From an archaeon (lineage in GTDB: Archaea; EX4484-52; WAPT01), in contig JAPDKB010000002.1 in assembly GCA_029258795.1 (NCBI GenBank), forward strand, positions 124,001-188,000: a stretch of 64,000 bases of DNA, written 5' to 3'. How positions within the stretch are numbered: the stretch's first letter is position 1; each line of letters starts with the position of its first letter. Both the position numbers and the translations under genes were made by a program. Of the stretch, positions 50,729 through 59,172 are shown in pieces. The notes beneath the pieces are model-generated. The model saw only the letters and a program-made list of their open reading frames with translations. It was not told where the DNA came from and did not search any database.

Positions 50729-51844
50729 TCAGTTCACTCTATCCATAACAACGATCGTGGCATCAAGATCATCGTAGTTGACCCACAGCTTTTTCTTTAT
50801 TACGAATCCTTTCGGCTTTTTCAAAAACTTGAGATTACGTGAGGCGGTTATCATCACCACCCTTTCGCATCGCGAGCTTTCCACATTTCTCATGAACTTG
50901 GCATAGAGTTTCGGGATGTTGACCTTTCTCATCCTCACACCGTACGGCAGGTCAACGCAGATGATCCTTGAACTCAGCGGTATTTTTGTGGCATCTCCGA
51001 GGTAAAAGCGGATCTTTGCATTGGCTTCCATGCTGTTGATTCTTGCTTTCCTCACCACCTCTCTGTTCCAGTCTGAAGCCGCTATGAATGCATTAACCCG
51101 CTCCTCCTTCCAGCTTTCCTTAATCTCTTCGAGCTTCTCCTTGCTGAACCACCACAATCTCTCAAACCTGAAGCTTCTGTTTTTGTTCGGAACTTTTGCA
51201 AGGTAATGATAGGCTTCTATCGGAATCATGCCTGTTCCACACATAGGATCGTGGAAGGTTTCGCTTTCCCCGTTTTTCAGGTTGCTCAACCTGACCATGC
51301 TGTGCGCTATCGTGCTCTTTAGAGAGGTGATGTGCACAAGCTTTCTGTACCATCGTTTATGGAGGGAATCTCCTGTGGTGTCTATTCCGAGCCAGAATAA
51401 GTTGTTGTGCACCCTCGCCATGAATCTGACATCTGGGTCTTTGAGATACACCTTAAGCCTCGTGCCTTTCTCTTTCAGGTAGGAATCTATGATGGCCTGT
51501 CCAACAACCTTGCTGACATCAATGCTGGTGAAGTCGTGCTTCCCGGATCTTTTGGACACTACACCAAAGGTTTGGTTAGGGAGGACATACAGAGAGTAAT
51601 CAACATCAAGGCACTTTTGATAGATGTCATCCAGCGTGCTGAACTCACAGCTCACAACCTCTATCATGATCCGGTGGATGGTTTTGGAAGCGTAGTTCAG
51701 CAGCATCACGTCTTCATCGCCGGCATTTTTTATTTCCAGCAGGCCCTTGTCCAGCTTTGCAGCCTTATATCCCAGCTCTACAAGCTCCTCAATGCCGACC
51801 TCCTCAAGCCCGGGGTTGCAGGTGAGAAGGAGATCGTGCTTCAT
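50729..51844 (-). CDS. THUMP-domain tRNA (guanine-N2) methyltransferase
   Basis: 371 residues. The N-terminal THUMP-like domain (LLTCNPGLEEVGIEELVELG to about residue 150) recognises tRNA. The Rossmann methyltransferase follows with DPMCGTGMIPIEAYHYLAK as SAM-binding motif I and CVDLPYGVRMRK in place of the catalytic (D/N)PPY. Family: Trm14/TrmN-type m2G6 enzymes of archaea. The CVDLPYG replacement of DPPYG is a mild deviation. Confidence 0.85.
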   Translation of the reverse strand: MKHDLLLTCNPGLEEVGIEELVELGYKAAKLDKGLLEIKNAGDEDVMLLNYASKTIHRIMIEVVSCEFSTLDDIYQKCLDVDYSLYVLPNQTFGVVSKRSGKHDFTSIDVSKVVGQAIIDSYLKEKGTRLKVYLKDPDVRFMARVHNNLFWLGIDTTGDSLHKRWYRKLVHITSLKSTIAHSMVRLSNLKNGESETFHDPMCGTGMIPIEAYHYLAKVPNKNRSFRFERLWWFSKEKLEEIKESWKEERVNAFIAASDWNREVVRKARINSMEANAKIRFYLGDATKIPLSSRIICVDLPYGVRMRKVNIPKLYAKFMRNVESSRCERVVMITASRNLKFLKKPKGFVIKKKLWVNYDDLDATIVVMDRVN

Positions 51845-51867
51845 GCTTTAGAATTGCATGCGAATTT

Positions 51868-52089
51868 TTAAATCTCGCGCTTCTTCGCCCTAACTTTATT
51901 TGCAATGAAGGTGCCGATGAACGCGCCTATGAAAGCACCAAGAGCCCCGTAGCATGCAAAAGTTATGCTGACCGAACCTTTGGTGAGATAACTGATCATG
52001 CACATCCCGGTAAACACACCTATTCCGTACACGAAACCCATCTTAATTGGTGACTGCCTGAAACCGCACTCCGACATCTTCCTCATCAC
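51868..52089 (-). CDS. Small membrane protein, two segments
   Basis: 73 residues: segment 1 about 19-35 (GFVYGIGVFTGMCMISY), segment 2 about 44-64 (ITFACYGALGAFIGAFIGTFI), then a basic tail KVRAKKREI. Glycine-zipper spacing (GALGAFIGAFIG) in segment 2. No family recognised. It follows the 139-residue membrane gene by 7 bp on the same strand. Confidence 0.65.
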   Translation of the reverse strand: MMRKMSECGFRQSPIKMGFVYGIGVFTGMCMISYLTKGSVSITFACYGALGAFIGAFIGTFIANKVRAKKREI

Positions 52090-52096
52090 ACCACAA

Positions 52097-52516
52097 TCAC
52101 TCAGCTACGGGAACTCTGACTTCCCTCTGGTAGCACACCACCGCCTTTTGCTTTCCATCCGCTCTGACGAGAAAGACCGTGGTGTTAGCAAAGCTCCCGT
52201 TCAGGTAGCACACCACATCATTCCCTTTCAGCACGTTTTCGAAGCTGCAGATCACCTTTCCGGATGCTTCGGTCTTCACGTTGCTGAGGTTTGAGTTAGC
52301 ACTTACGATTACAGCATTTCCCTCACATCTCGCCCAGAACGGCTCGGGCTTGTAGCCGTAATTTTCATGACCTGTCACGCGCTTCATCTCTACATAAAAG
52401 CCAATAGCAGCAACCCCAATCAGAAAGACGCCGACGGCAAGCAAGAAAGCGCTGAACTTGGTGAGGTCGAGCTTTTTGCTCTGTGAAGCTCCCTTCGTTT
52501 GGTTTTTGGAGGGCAT
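52097..52516 (-). CDS. Single-pass membrane protein with small extracytoplasmic domain
   Basis: 139 residues. Cytoplasmic Lys/Ser-rich head, membrane segment about 22-45 (FSAFLLAVGVFLIGVAAIGFY), then a beta-rich domain with three cysteines (WARCEGN, GKVICSFEN, VVCYLNGS, VVCYQREV; four in all). A small disulfide-bonded outside domain is inferred. No family recognised. Confidence 0.6.
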   Translation of the reverse strand: MPSKNQTKGASQSKKLDLTKFSAFLLAVGVFLIGVAAIGFYVEMKRVTGHENYGYKPEPFWARCEGNAVIVSANSNLSNVKTEASGKVICSFENVLKGNDVVCYLNGSFANTTVFLVRADGKQKAVVCYQREVRVPVAE

Positions 52517-52590
52517 TTAATACACCATTCTTCAATAGCTAATACCTCGGGATAGGGACTCAAACATTTATTTTGGTGCCGAGGGGGGGA

Positions 52591-52639
52591 TTTCCTGCCA
52601 CCAGAGCAGGAAGCGCGACGAAGCTTTGCTTCGGCGGCG
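52591..52639 (-). other. tRNA-Met intron 2 (T loop)
   Basis: A 49-nt insert in the T loop at the same place as in tRNA-Ile (after TTCGAA). It contains a GAAGC/GCTTC hairpin and a CCTGC...GCAGG hairpin near the 3' junction. Removing it restores the T arm. Confidence 0.75.
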
Positions 52640-52661
52640 TTCGAACCCCCGACCTCCAGAT

Positions 52662-52735
52662 TTCTCAGCGCCGTAACACAAAATCATCGCTTGCTCATTA
52701 CTCGGCAAACTCATCACTCATAAGCCAACACGGCT
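52662..52735 (-). other. tRNA-Met intron 1 (anticodon loop, 37/38)
   Basis: A 74-nt insert after the anticodon. The canonical position 37/38, with flanking stem CCAGA/TCTGG, supports it. It contains an internal repeat of a GATGAG/AATGAG motif and a CATAAGCCGTG...CGGC stem. Exact junctions are inferred. Confidence 0.7.
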
Positions 52736-52858
52736 TATGAGTCTGGCGCTCTAACCAGCTGAGCTACCTCGGCACCGAACAAAAGCGTGGCTCCGTAACA
52801 GAATTTTTATCCGGCAAAATTTTATAAAAATTCACACGGCAGCTTCACAAAAACCTTC

Positions 52859-54052
52859 TTAGCGTCTTTCAAATTTTCTGGTGGCGGCTACAAGCAGAAC
52901 AGCTGCAACCAAGCTCATCACAGCTCCATACGCAAATGTTGCTCCAGCGGATACGGAGCTCCACAACACCCCAGCCACCATGCTCGCAGGAAGAGATGCA
53001 AGTCCAACAGTCGTGTGAAATGCTCCAAGAGCTGTGGCTTTAAGTTCAGGCGGAGCTATATCAGCTATCAGGGCACGCTGATTTCCGTCAACTATGGCAT
53101 AAACCACCCCGTAGAGCAGGAAAAGAAGAATGAATGCTGGAATGCTGGAGAGGGCATAAAAACCCAAACATACAGCTGAGAACAGCAGGTAGCCAAGGGA
53201 GATGACTTCACCCCTTCCGATCCTGTCGGAGAGAACTCCAAAGGGCACAGCAAAAAAGGTGTAGGAAACGTTGAAAATAATGTAAAACACCACAGCCGTT
53301 ATGGTGGCGTTCACAACACTAACGCTGTTCATGACCTTCATTATGAAGAACATGTAGCTGAAGTTCGCAAGGGCAAAAACTGTCATCGCAACTACAACCC
53401 ACCTAAGCTCGGGAGGCAGGCTTCTTAAAGCAAGTCCCAATTTTTCCACACCTTTTCCGCTTTTCACCCTTTCCTCTCTCACGAGCAGAAGGGGTATAAG
53501 CGATGCAAAGCTGAGCAAACCTGCCACGATCAGCACACTCCTAATTTCAAAGCTCATCCTCCACAATAAAAAGAGCGCTACGATCGAGCCAACAACCGCC
53601 CCCAAGCTGTCCATGGCTCTATGAATTCCGAAACCCTCTCCTTTCCTCTTCGGCATCGATTCAGCTATTATCGCATCACGGGGAGCTGTCCTTATTCCCT
53701 TTCCAACACGCTCAGCGGAGCTGAAAAAAGCAACATGAACCCAGCTTTTGGAGAAGGGCAGGAGGAGCTTGAACACAGCCGAGATGAGATAGCCAGCGAA
53801 CACTATCGGCTTCCTTCTGTTCCATCTGTCCGCAAGATATCCAGAGAATACCTTCAGCAAGCTGGAGATGCTGTCCCTCAACCCGCCAACCACACCGAGA
53901 GCTACGCTCCCTCCACCAAGCGAGTTTATGAAAGCGGGGAGGAGTGGTGCTATCATATCGCTGCTCACATCGTTGAGAAAGCTGGTCATACCCAGTGCAT
54001 AGATGTTCCTCTTTTCCATTTGGCTGGCTGTTTTCCCGTCTTTCTTGCTCAT
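52859..54052 (-). CDS. Major-facilitator-superfamily transporter
   Basis: About 397 residues with 12 predicted membrane segments. The cytoplasmic loop signature between segments 2 and 3 is DRWNRRKPIV, repeated after segment 8 as DRIGRGEVISLGY. The middle loop carries basic residues. Many family members are drug or metabolite exporters, but the substrate is unknown. ATG 54052 has GGGGAGTGAG upstream. Its 5' end lies just inside the 3' end of the pyrophosphatase gene. Confidence 0.85.
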   Translation of the reverse strand: MSKKDGKTASQMEKRNIYALGMTSFLNDVSSDMIAPLLPAFINSLGGGSVALGVVGGLRDSISSLLKVFSGYLADRWNRRKPIVFAGYLISAVFKLLLPFSKSWVHVAFFSSAERVGKGIRTAPRDAIIAESMPKRKGEGFGIHRAMDSLGAVVGSIVALFLLWRMSFEIRSVLIVAGLLSFASLIPLLLVREERVKSGKGVEKLGLALRSLPPELRWVVVAMTVFALANFSYMFFIMKVMNSVSVVNATITAVVFYIIFNVSYTFFAVPFGVLSDRIGRGEVISLGYLLFSAVCLGFYALSSIPAFILLFLLYGVVYAIVDGNQRALIADIAPPELKATALGAFHTTVGLASLPASMVAGVLWSSVSAGATFAYGAVMSLVAAVLLVAATRKFERR

Positions 54053-54057
54053 AGTTC

Positions 54058-54975
54058 TCACTCCCCGAACACCGTTTCAAGAGGGGGCACAACCTGCTTC
54101 TTTCTCGACATCACTCCTTCAAGCCAAGCTTGGCCATTTTCAAACTTCACGTTAAAAGCTTTCTCAAATGGCTCGACATCATCCGCCACGAGCAGTGCTG
54201 TTGAGCCCTCCTTCATGATGTCCGTAACGAGCACAAGCACTGCAAAGAAACCCTCTTCCTCCTTCACTTTCTTCATCTCCTCCATGATCTCATCCTTTCT
54301 GGAAAGCACTTCCTCGCCATCAACCACTTCCAGCTGGTCTATCAACACCCTTTTACCGGCGAATTCGTACACCTTGTAGTCATTATATATCAGATCACGA
54401 GCGCTTTTCTCACTCAGAGCAGATTTCGCCTTGAACATCTCTATACCCCACGCTTCCATGTTTTCCACGCCTGCGATCTCCGCAAGCTTCCTTGCCATCT
54501 CTTTATCCTCACTGGTGGTTGTGGGCGACTTGAAGATAACAGTGTCTGAAAGGATCGCGGAAAGCAGGATTCCTGCTATGTTTTCGGGCATTTTAACTCC
54601 TTTCTGGAAGAATTTGTTTGCAATGATCGTGGCTGTGCTGCCCGCAGGAACTGTCAGGAAGTAGATGGGTCTGTCCCAGCCGAACTTGATCTTGTGGTGA
54701 TCCACCACCTCCACTATGTTCGCCTGCTCTATATCATCGGCACTCTGATCAAACTCGTTGTGATCAACAAGCACAACATCTTTGTCAGCTGCGCTTTCAA
54801 GCAAAGGTGGAGCATCCATCTCAAATTTCTCGAGCACAAGCTTCGTTTCGTTATTTATCTCGCCAAGCCGGAAAGCTTTTGCCTCTTCCCCTATCACATT
54901 CTTGAGGTACGCGTACGCTATGGCCGAGCAGATGGAGTCCGTGTCCGGGCTTTTATGGCCGAAGACATGCAGCAT
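54058..54975 (-). CDS. ppaC: Manganese-dependent inorganic pyrophosphatase (DHH family)
   Basis: 305 residues from MLHVFGHKSPDTDSICSAIAY. The DHH-family metal motifs are GHKSPDTDS, LVDHNEFDQ and VVDHHKI, and the C-terminal substrate motif SRKKQVVPPLETVF is typical of family II pyrophosphatases. Hydrolyses pyrophosphate produced by tRNA charging and nucleotide polymerisation. An upstream frame to 54996 is not part of the family N-terminus. Confidence 0.94.
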   Translation of the reverse strand: MLHVFGHKSPDTDSICSAIAYAYLKNVIGEEAKAFRLGEINNETKLVLEKFEMDAPPLLESAADKDVVLVDHNEFDQSADDIEQANIVEVVDHHKIKFGWDRPIYFLTVPAGSTATIIANKFFQKGVKMPENIAGILLSAILSDTVIFKSPTTTSEDKEMARKLAEIAGVENMEAWGIEMFKAKSALSEKSARDLIYNDYKVYEFAGKRVLIDQLEVVDGEEVLSRKDEIMEEMKKVKEEEGFFAVLVLVTDIMKEGSTALLVADDVEPFEKAFNVKFENGQAWLEGVMSRKKQVVPPLETVFGE

Positions 54976-55078
54976 AATATCATCACCTCCTTTCACATAC
55001 GGGACTTAAAATTAAGCGTGCCTAAACTTTAAAACCGTAATCTTTATTTAGATCAAAGACCATTCTATTATCTCGGTG

Positions 55079-55681
55079 ATGGAAATGGCGGAGGAGGAAA
55101 GGGCAGAGACGGAAGACCTGATTAACTTTCTTGCTCGGGATATAGGGCAGAAGATAATGCAGTTATATGGAGGCAAACCGGAAAAGATAAGGAAGAAGCT
55201 TGGAGATCATGTTCATATTCTCGAGCTTCAGAATCGCCTCACATCTATAGTGCTCTTTACCATGGGTATGAAAGCTGCTGTCATGGGAGCAGGTCAAACC
55301 GTTGGGAGTGCAATGGCATCTTACATGACGCTATGCTGTGATGTTACGTCCAAAATGAAAAAGTTCCAGCAGGCAAAAACCCTGAAAGAAGCTAAGAACT
55401 CCGAGCTCATGAAAATGCTCAAGGAGCTCTTTGAGAAGACAGGATTGGGCATTCTGGATATGGAAGAATTCGAGAAAGATGAAAGGATTGTGCTCAGCAT
55501 AGAGGAGTGTGTGGAAAGCGCAGGCCTTCCTAATGTCGGAAAGAAGGTCTGCTATTACATGTCCGGATATCTGGAGGGATTGTTCAGCGTCTTTCTCGGA
55601 AAGGAGGTGAAGTGCCGCGAGCTTAAATGTGTGGCGAAGGGCGATAAGAAATGCGTATTTGAAATCGAGATCCTGGAGTGA
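55079..55681 (+). CDS. V4R-domain protein
   Basis: 200 residues. Helical N-terminal half, including a nonpolar stretch (SIVLFTMGMKAAVMGAGQTVGSAMASYM). The C-terminal half is a V4R domain with the diagnostic Cys pattern: VGKKVCYYMSGYLEGLFSVFLGKEVKCRELKCVAKGDKKCVFEIEIL. V4R domains bind small hydrophobic or hydrocarbon ligands in sensors and methanogenesis-linked proteins. Here the ligand is unknown. It precedes the TusA gene by 60 bp and may have its own promoter. Confidence 0.75.
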   Translation: MEMAEEERAETEDLINFLARDIGQKIMQLYGGKPEKIRKKLGDHVHILELQNRLTSIVLFTMGMKAAVMGAGQTVGSAMASYMTLCCDVTSKMKKFQQAKTLKEAKNSELMKMLKELFEKTGLGILDMEEFEKDERIVLSIEECVESAGLPNVGKKVCYYMSGYLEGLFSVFLGKEVKCRELKCVAKGDKKCVFEIEILE

Positions 55682-55694
55682 GGAGGGTTTCTTG

Positions 55695-55718
55695 AGATAT
55701 AGGGATATCTTTATATAG
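55695..55718 (+). promoter_or_regulatory. tusA-yeeE promoter with 16-bp palindrome
   Basis: AGATATAGGGATATCT (55695-55710) has perfect 6-bp arms and a 4-base centre, and its right edge overlaps the TATA element TTTATATAG (55710-55718). The ATG of tusA is at 55742, about 28 bp from the TATA, predicting a leaderless transcript. A repressor bound here would block TBP/TFB. Confidence 0.55.
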
Positions 55719-55741
55719 TTTTTAACCCCCCATTTTAAAAC

Positions 55742-55960
55742 ATGGCGACGGTAATAGATGTGACGGGCAAAGTCTGTCCATATCCGGTCGTGGTGGCTCT
55801 TGACAAGCTCAGAGAGATCAGCAAAAAGGGCGGAACGCTCGAGATCATAACGGACGAGCCCTTGGCAACCAGAAGCGTACCTGACGAGGCAAAAAGGCTT
55901 GGATTCAGAGCAACTGTAGAAAGAGTGGACAAGGGATGGAAGATAGTGATAAAAAAGTGA
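55742..55960 (+). CDS. tusA: TusA-family sulfur carrier
   Basis: 72 residues. The sulfur-binding cysteine lies in VCPYPVVVALDKLREI, the CPxP motif that carries a persulfide, and the rest has the beta-alpha-beta fold ILTDEPLATRSVPDEAKRLG. TusA proteins shuttle sulfur to tRNA thiolation, molybdopterin or sulfur oxidation. Immediately followed by two halves of a YeeE/YedE transporter, a known partner that takes up thiosulfate or sulfur. Confidence 0.93.
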   Translation: MATVIDVTGKVCPYPVVVALDKLREISKKGGTLEIITDEPLATRSVPDEAKRLGFRATVERVDKGWKIVIKK

Positions 55961-55971
55961 GGTGAGGATTG

Positions 55972-56394
55972 ATGGGGCTTAAGGAGTTCTCATCCAAGGT
56001 CTGGGTTGGAGCAGTGCTCTTTTCGATCGTCAACGTCTTCATGTACTACAGCATCGGCAAGTTCTGGATCGGAGGGAGCAGCTTCCTGCCACTGATCGGC
56101 AGTCAGGTACAGAAGTTCCTGTTTCCACTGGTGGTCAATGCAGGAGTGGTGGTTGGGACATTTCTGGCAGCGTTGCTCACGAGGGAGTTCATAATAAGGA
56201 AGCCAACCTCTGACATAGTGAAGAGATCAATACTCGGTGGCTTCCTTATGGGTATAGGAGTTACATTAGCTCCAGGAACATGCTCCACACCGTTCGTCAC
56301 AGGAATGCCAATGCTGGGAGTGAACTCCTTCCTGTCAGTGATCGGTATAGTGATTGGAGCATATATAGGATACAGATGGGTGGGTAGAAAATGA
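55972..56394 (+). CDS. YeeE/YedE sulfur transporter, half 1
   Basis: About 140 residues, four predicted membrane segments. The conserved Cys-containing motif is TLAPGTCSTPFVTGMPMLG, one of the membrane thiol sites of YeeE/YedE family proteins. In many bacteria both halves are one protein (about 350 residues) while here they are separate. Overlaps the next half by an ATGA junction. Confidence 0.82.
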   Translation: MGLKEFSSKVWVGAVLFSIVNVFMYYSIGKFWIGGSSFLPLIGSQVQKFLFPLVVNAGVVVGTFLAALLTREFIIRKPTSDIVKRSILGGFLMGIGVTLAPGTCSTPFVTGMPMLGVNSFLSVIGIVIGAYIGYRWVGRK

Positions 56395-56915
56395 CGCTGG
56401 CACAACCAACTTTGCTATTGGGATTCCTGTTCGGCGTGGTCTTTGGTTTCATAGTGCAGAGAATGAGCTTCTGCGTTTCCACTGACCTGGCTCAGGCGTT
56501 TGCAGGAAACCCCAGGAGAATTCTGACGTGGCTCACGATAATTTTCATAATCACAGGAGCGGGATTCGTTTACCTCGGACCAAAAGCGGTTGGTCAGCTC
56601 AGGGGTTACGGAATCTACAACATAATTTCTGGGATTTTCTTTGGCGTGGGCATCGTACTCAGCGGTGGCTGCGTGCTTGGAACCCTCAGAAGGATGGGAG
56701 AGGGCTTTCTGCACTCATGGGTGGTCTTCGTTTCATGGCTTCCGGGAATGGCACTGGTGGTTTACGTCCTTAACCCGATATTGCAGGGTACGTACCACAT
56801 ACCAGAAAAGATGCCGCTGCTTTCGGACGTGCTTCACATCAGCAACTGGGCAGCTTATGCGCTGGTAGCAGTTGTGCTGCTTGTGATGACCTGCTGGGCC
56901 TACAGAAAGAAGTAA
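56391..56915 (+). CDS. YeeE/YedE sulfur transporter, half 2
   Basis: 174 residues with four or five membrane segments. The family signatures are FIVQRMSFCVSTDLAQAF and LSGGCVLGTLRRMGEG, both with cysteines used in thiol relay. Together with half 1 it can make a complete channel that passes thiosulfate or persulfide sulfur to the cytoplasm, where TusA accepts it. Overlaps half 1 by 4 bp. Confidence 0.85.
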   Translation: MTLAQPTLLLGFLFGVVFGFIVQRMSFCVSTDLAQAFAGNPRRILTWLTIIFIITGAGFVYLGPKAVGQLRGYGIYNIISGIFFGVGIVLSGGCVLGTLRRMGEGFLHSWVVFVSWLPGMALVVYVLNPILQGTYHIPEKMPLLSDVLHISNWAAYALVAVVLLVMTCWAYRKK

Positions 56916-56952
56916 CAGCATTGCAGAAAAACAGTCGATTGGCACTTTTCTC

Positions 56953-57870
56953 TCATTTTATTTTTATTTCCATGAAATCCTCCGCAATTTTTGTGTTCGG
57001 AAATATCTCCTGCGCCTCCTTCAGCAGCTTCTCCACCGTGTACTTTCTGTTGTTGTTATCCTGCTGGTACCTCCGGCTTATGTGGGTCAGCACAAGCATT
57101 TTCACATTCGCCTCTTTCGCAAGCATTGCCGCCTGCCTTGCTGTCATGTGGTAATACGTATGAGCTCTGTTCTCAAATTCGGAGCAGAAAGTACCATCGC
57201 ATATCAGCACATCAGCATCCTTTACAGCTTTGACAAGCGATTTTCTGTAGCCAGTATCGCCGGTGTAAGCTATTTTTTTACCCTTCACAACCTCCACAAC
57301 ATCTTCCGGCTTTATTCTCCTGCCTTTGAACAGTATCTCCTCTCCCTTTTTCAACTTGCCTATCAGCGGACCCGAAGTTAAGCCAAACTTTTTCGCTTTT
57401 TCCATGTTCGCTTTGATTTTATCCTTTTCCTGAAACACAAAGCCAAGGGAAGGAATGCCGTGGTAGGTTTTGAACGCCTCGATGTAATACCTGTCAAACT
57501 CCACTCTATCCCCTGGCTTGAGGTCTTCAGCTATAACCGCAAAACCCCTCTCAAAATAACCTATGCTCAGCAGCTTTTCAACGAACCCGACAGTACCTTC
57601 CGGGCCGTAAATATAGAGCGGCTTCTTTCTTCCCTCCATGCTCATGGTCTGTATCAATCCGGGCAGCCCAGCGAAGTGATCAGCATGCCAGTGCGTGATG
57701 AACACGGCTTTTATCCTCATGAACTTGAGGTTCTTTATCATGAGCTGTCTTTGCGTGCCTTCTCCGCAATCAAACAGAAAGCGGTCTTCGTTGTACTTTA
57801 TCAGGATGGCAGGTAAACCACGCTCTCTTGTTGGTATGCCGGCGCTCGTCCCAAGAAAATGGATGGTCAT
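56953..57870 (-). CDS. rnz: Ribonuclease Z (tRNA 3' processing)
   Basis: A metallo-beta-lactamase fold nuclease that trims the 3' trailer of pre-tRNA. The zinc motif is FITHWHADHFAGLPGLIQTMSMEGR, with further ligands in GDTGYRKSLVKA, HMTARQAAMLAKEA and LVLTHISRRY. The start is MTIHFLGTSAGIPT, and this ATG overlaps the stop codon of hisS (ATGA). Confidence 0.94.
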   Translation of the reverse strand: MTIHFLGTSAGIPTRERGLPAILIKYNEDRFLFDCGEGTQRQLMIKNLKFMRIKAVFITHWHADHFAGLPGLIQTMSMEGRKKPLYIYGPEGTVGFVEKLLSIGYFERGFAVIAEDLKPGDRVEFDRYYIEAFKTYHGIPSLGFVFQEKDKIKANMEKAKKFGLTSGPLIGKLKKGEEILFKGRRIKPEDVVEVVKGKKIAYTGDTGYRKSLVKAVKDADVLICDGTFCSEFENRAHTYYHMTARQAAMLAKEANVKMLVLTHISRRYQQDNNNRKYTVEKLLKEAQEIFPNTKIAEDFMEIKIK

Positions 57871-59147
57871 CACAGCTCATCCACCTTAACCAGTTTTTCC
57901 TCCCCGCTTTCCATATCACGCACTTTAACTTTGCCTTCCTTAACCTCATCCGGCCCGACTATCACCACATATCTTGCACCTATTCTGTTCGCATGCTTCA
58001 GCTGCTTTGACAGGCTTCTGTCCATCAGCTCCATCTCGACAGCGTAGCCCTTACCTCTGAGCTTCGATGCTATGCTGGCACAGACATCCATGAGCTGGGG
58101 AGTCACGAAAGCGATGAAGTAATCAGGACTGGTACTCACTTCAGGTAGCTTGCCCTCAGCTTTCAGCACCTCCATCAACCTTTCCACACCACCGGCAAGC
58201 CCCACGGCAGGCATATCCTTACCATAAATTCCAACAAGCTCATCATACCTCCCGCCGCCAAAAATCGCGCTCCCCAGAGCTTTTCTGTTGGTTGCGTAAG
58301 CTTCAAACACTATTCCAGTATAATAATCGAGCCCTCTCACAATAGAAAGGTCGACCACGCAGTTTTCCAGCACGCGGAGAGCTTCCAGCGCATCTCTCAG
58401 CTGCAAGAGTTCATCACATGCGGAATTGACATCCTTACTCTGCACTCTGCTCTTCACGGCTTCGACCACATCTTCGAACTCGCCTTTGAGGTCAAGAGCA
58501 TCCAGCAGATCTTCAGCCTTCTCTCTCATTATTCCACGTCTTTCAAACTCATCCAGCAGCTCTTCCCGTTTCATTTTCTGTAACTTATCTATGCACCGGA
58601 AAGCATCCAAAATTTTATCCCTCTCTATTCCGACAGCTTCCATCACCGCCTGCACAAGTTTCCTGCTACTCACCCTCACCTCAAAATCCACATCAAACGC
58701 TTTCAGCACATCACATCCTAGCGCTATGCATTCCGCATCCGCATAAACGCTTGCTGAGCCGAAAATTTCAGCATCCCACTGCCAGAATGCTCTGTAGCGT
58801 CCTTTTTGTGGAGCTTCATACCTGAACATGTCAGCAATGCAGAACCATCTTACGGGAGTGGGGTAAGCCGAGCCAGCAACCATTCTCGCCATCCCAACGG
58901 TCAGATCAAACCTCAATCCGAGCTTCCTGCCGGCCTTGTCCTCAAAAGCGTAAATCTCTTTTTCTATCTCCTCTCCTGATTTGGCAGCCAGCGTTTCAAA
59001 GCTCTCTATTTTGGTGGGCTCCACCTCCTTAAACGAGTATCTTTTCATGATCTCTCTTATCGTGGAGAATATCGCCTGCCTCGCGGCCATCTCTTCCGGA
59101 TAAATGTCCTTCATCCCTTTGGGTGGTTGAAACTTATCGGACGCCAT
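57870..59147 (-). CDS. hisS: Histidyl-tRNA synthetase
   Basis: Class II synthetase of 425 residues. Motif 2 is IADMFRYEAPQKGRYRAFWQWDAEIFG, the HisA/HisB histidine-binding segment is VRGLDYYTGIVFEAY, and motif 3 is LGSAIFGGGRYDELVGIYG. An anticodon-binding domain follows at the C-terminus (VVIVGPDEVKEGKVKVRDM). Start MASDKFQPPKGMKDIYPEE. Operon with rnz. Confidence 0.95.
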   Translation of the reverse strand: MASDKFQPPKGMKDIYPEEMAARQAIFSTIREIMKRYSFKEVEPTKIESFETLAAKSGEEIEKEIYAFEDKAGRKLGLRFDLTVGMARMVAGSAYPTPVRWFCIADMFRYEAPQKGRYRAFWQWDAEIFGSASVYADAECIALGCDVLKAFDVDFEVRVSSRKLVQAVMEAVGIERDKILDAFRCIDKLQKMKREELLDEFERRGIMREKAEDLLDALDLKGEFEDVVEAVKSRVQSKDVNSACDELLQLRDALEALRVLENCVVDLSIVRGLDYYTGIVFEAYATNRKALGSAIFGGGRYDELVGIYGKDMPAVGLAGGVERLMEVLKAEGKLPEVSTSPDYFIAFVTPQLMDVCASIASKLRGKGYAVEMELMDRSLSKQLKHANRIGARYVVIVGPDEVKEGKVKVRDMESGEEKLVKVDEL

Positions 59148-59172
59148 GAAAGAGAATTAGCCATCAGAATTT

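Larger units (their letters stand above)
52574..52773 (-). tRNA. tRNA-Met (anticodon CAU) with two introns
   Basis: Minus-strand cloverleaf after removing two inserts: acceptor GCCGAGG/CCTCGGC (52773-52767 / 52584-52578), discriminator A, and an encoded CCA (52576-52574). D stem GCTC/GAGC, anticodon stem CCAGA/TCTGG, loop CTCATAA, variable AGGTC, T stem GGGGG/CCCCC, T loop TTCGAAT. Inserts are 52662-52735 (74 nt, after position 37) and 52591-52639 (49 nt, in the T loop). Elongator Met is preferred over tRNA-Ile2(CAU), because a UAU tRNA-Ile is already present in this window. Confidence 0.87.

Noticed and set aside
52662-52735. Separate small RNA in the gap at 52.6-52.75 kb
   Set aside because: The sequence is accounted for by the anticodon-loop intron of tRNA-Met.
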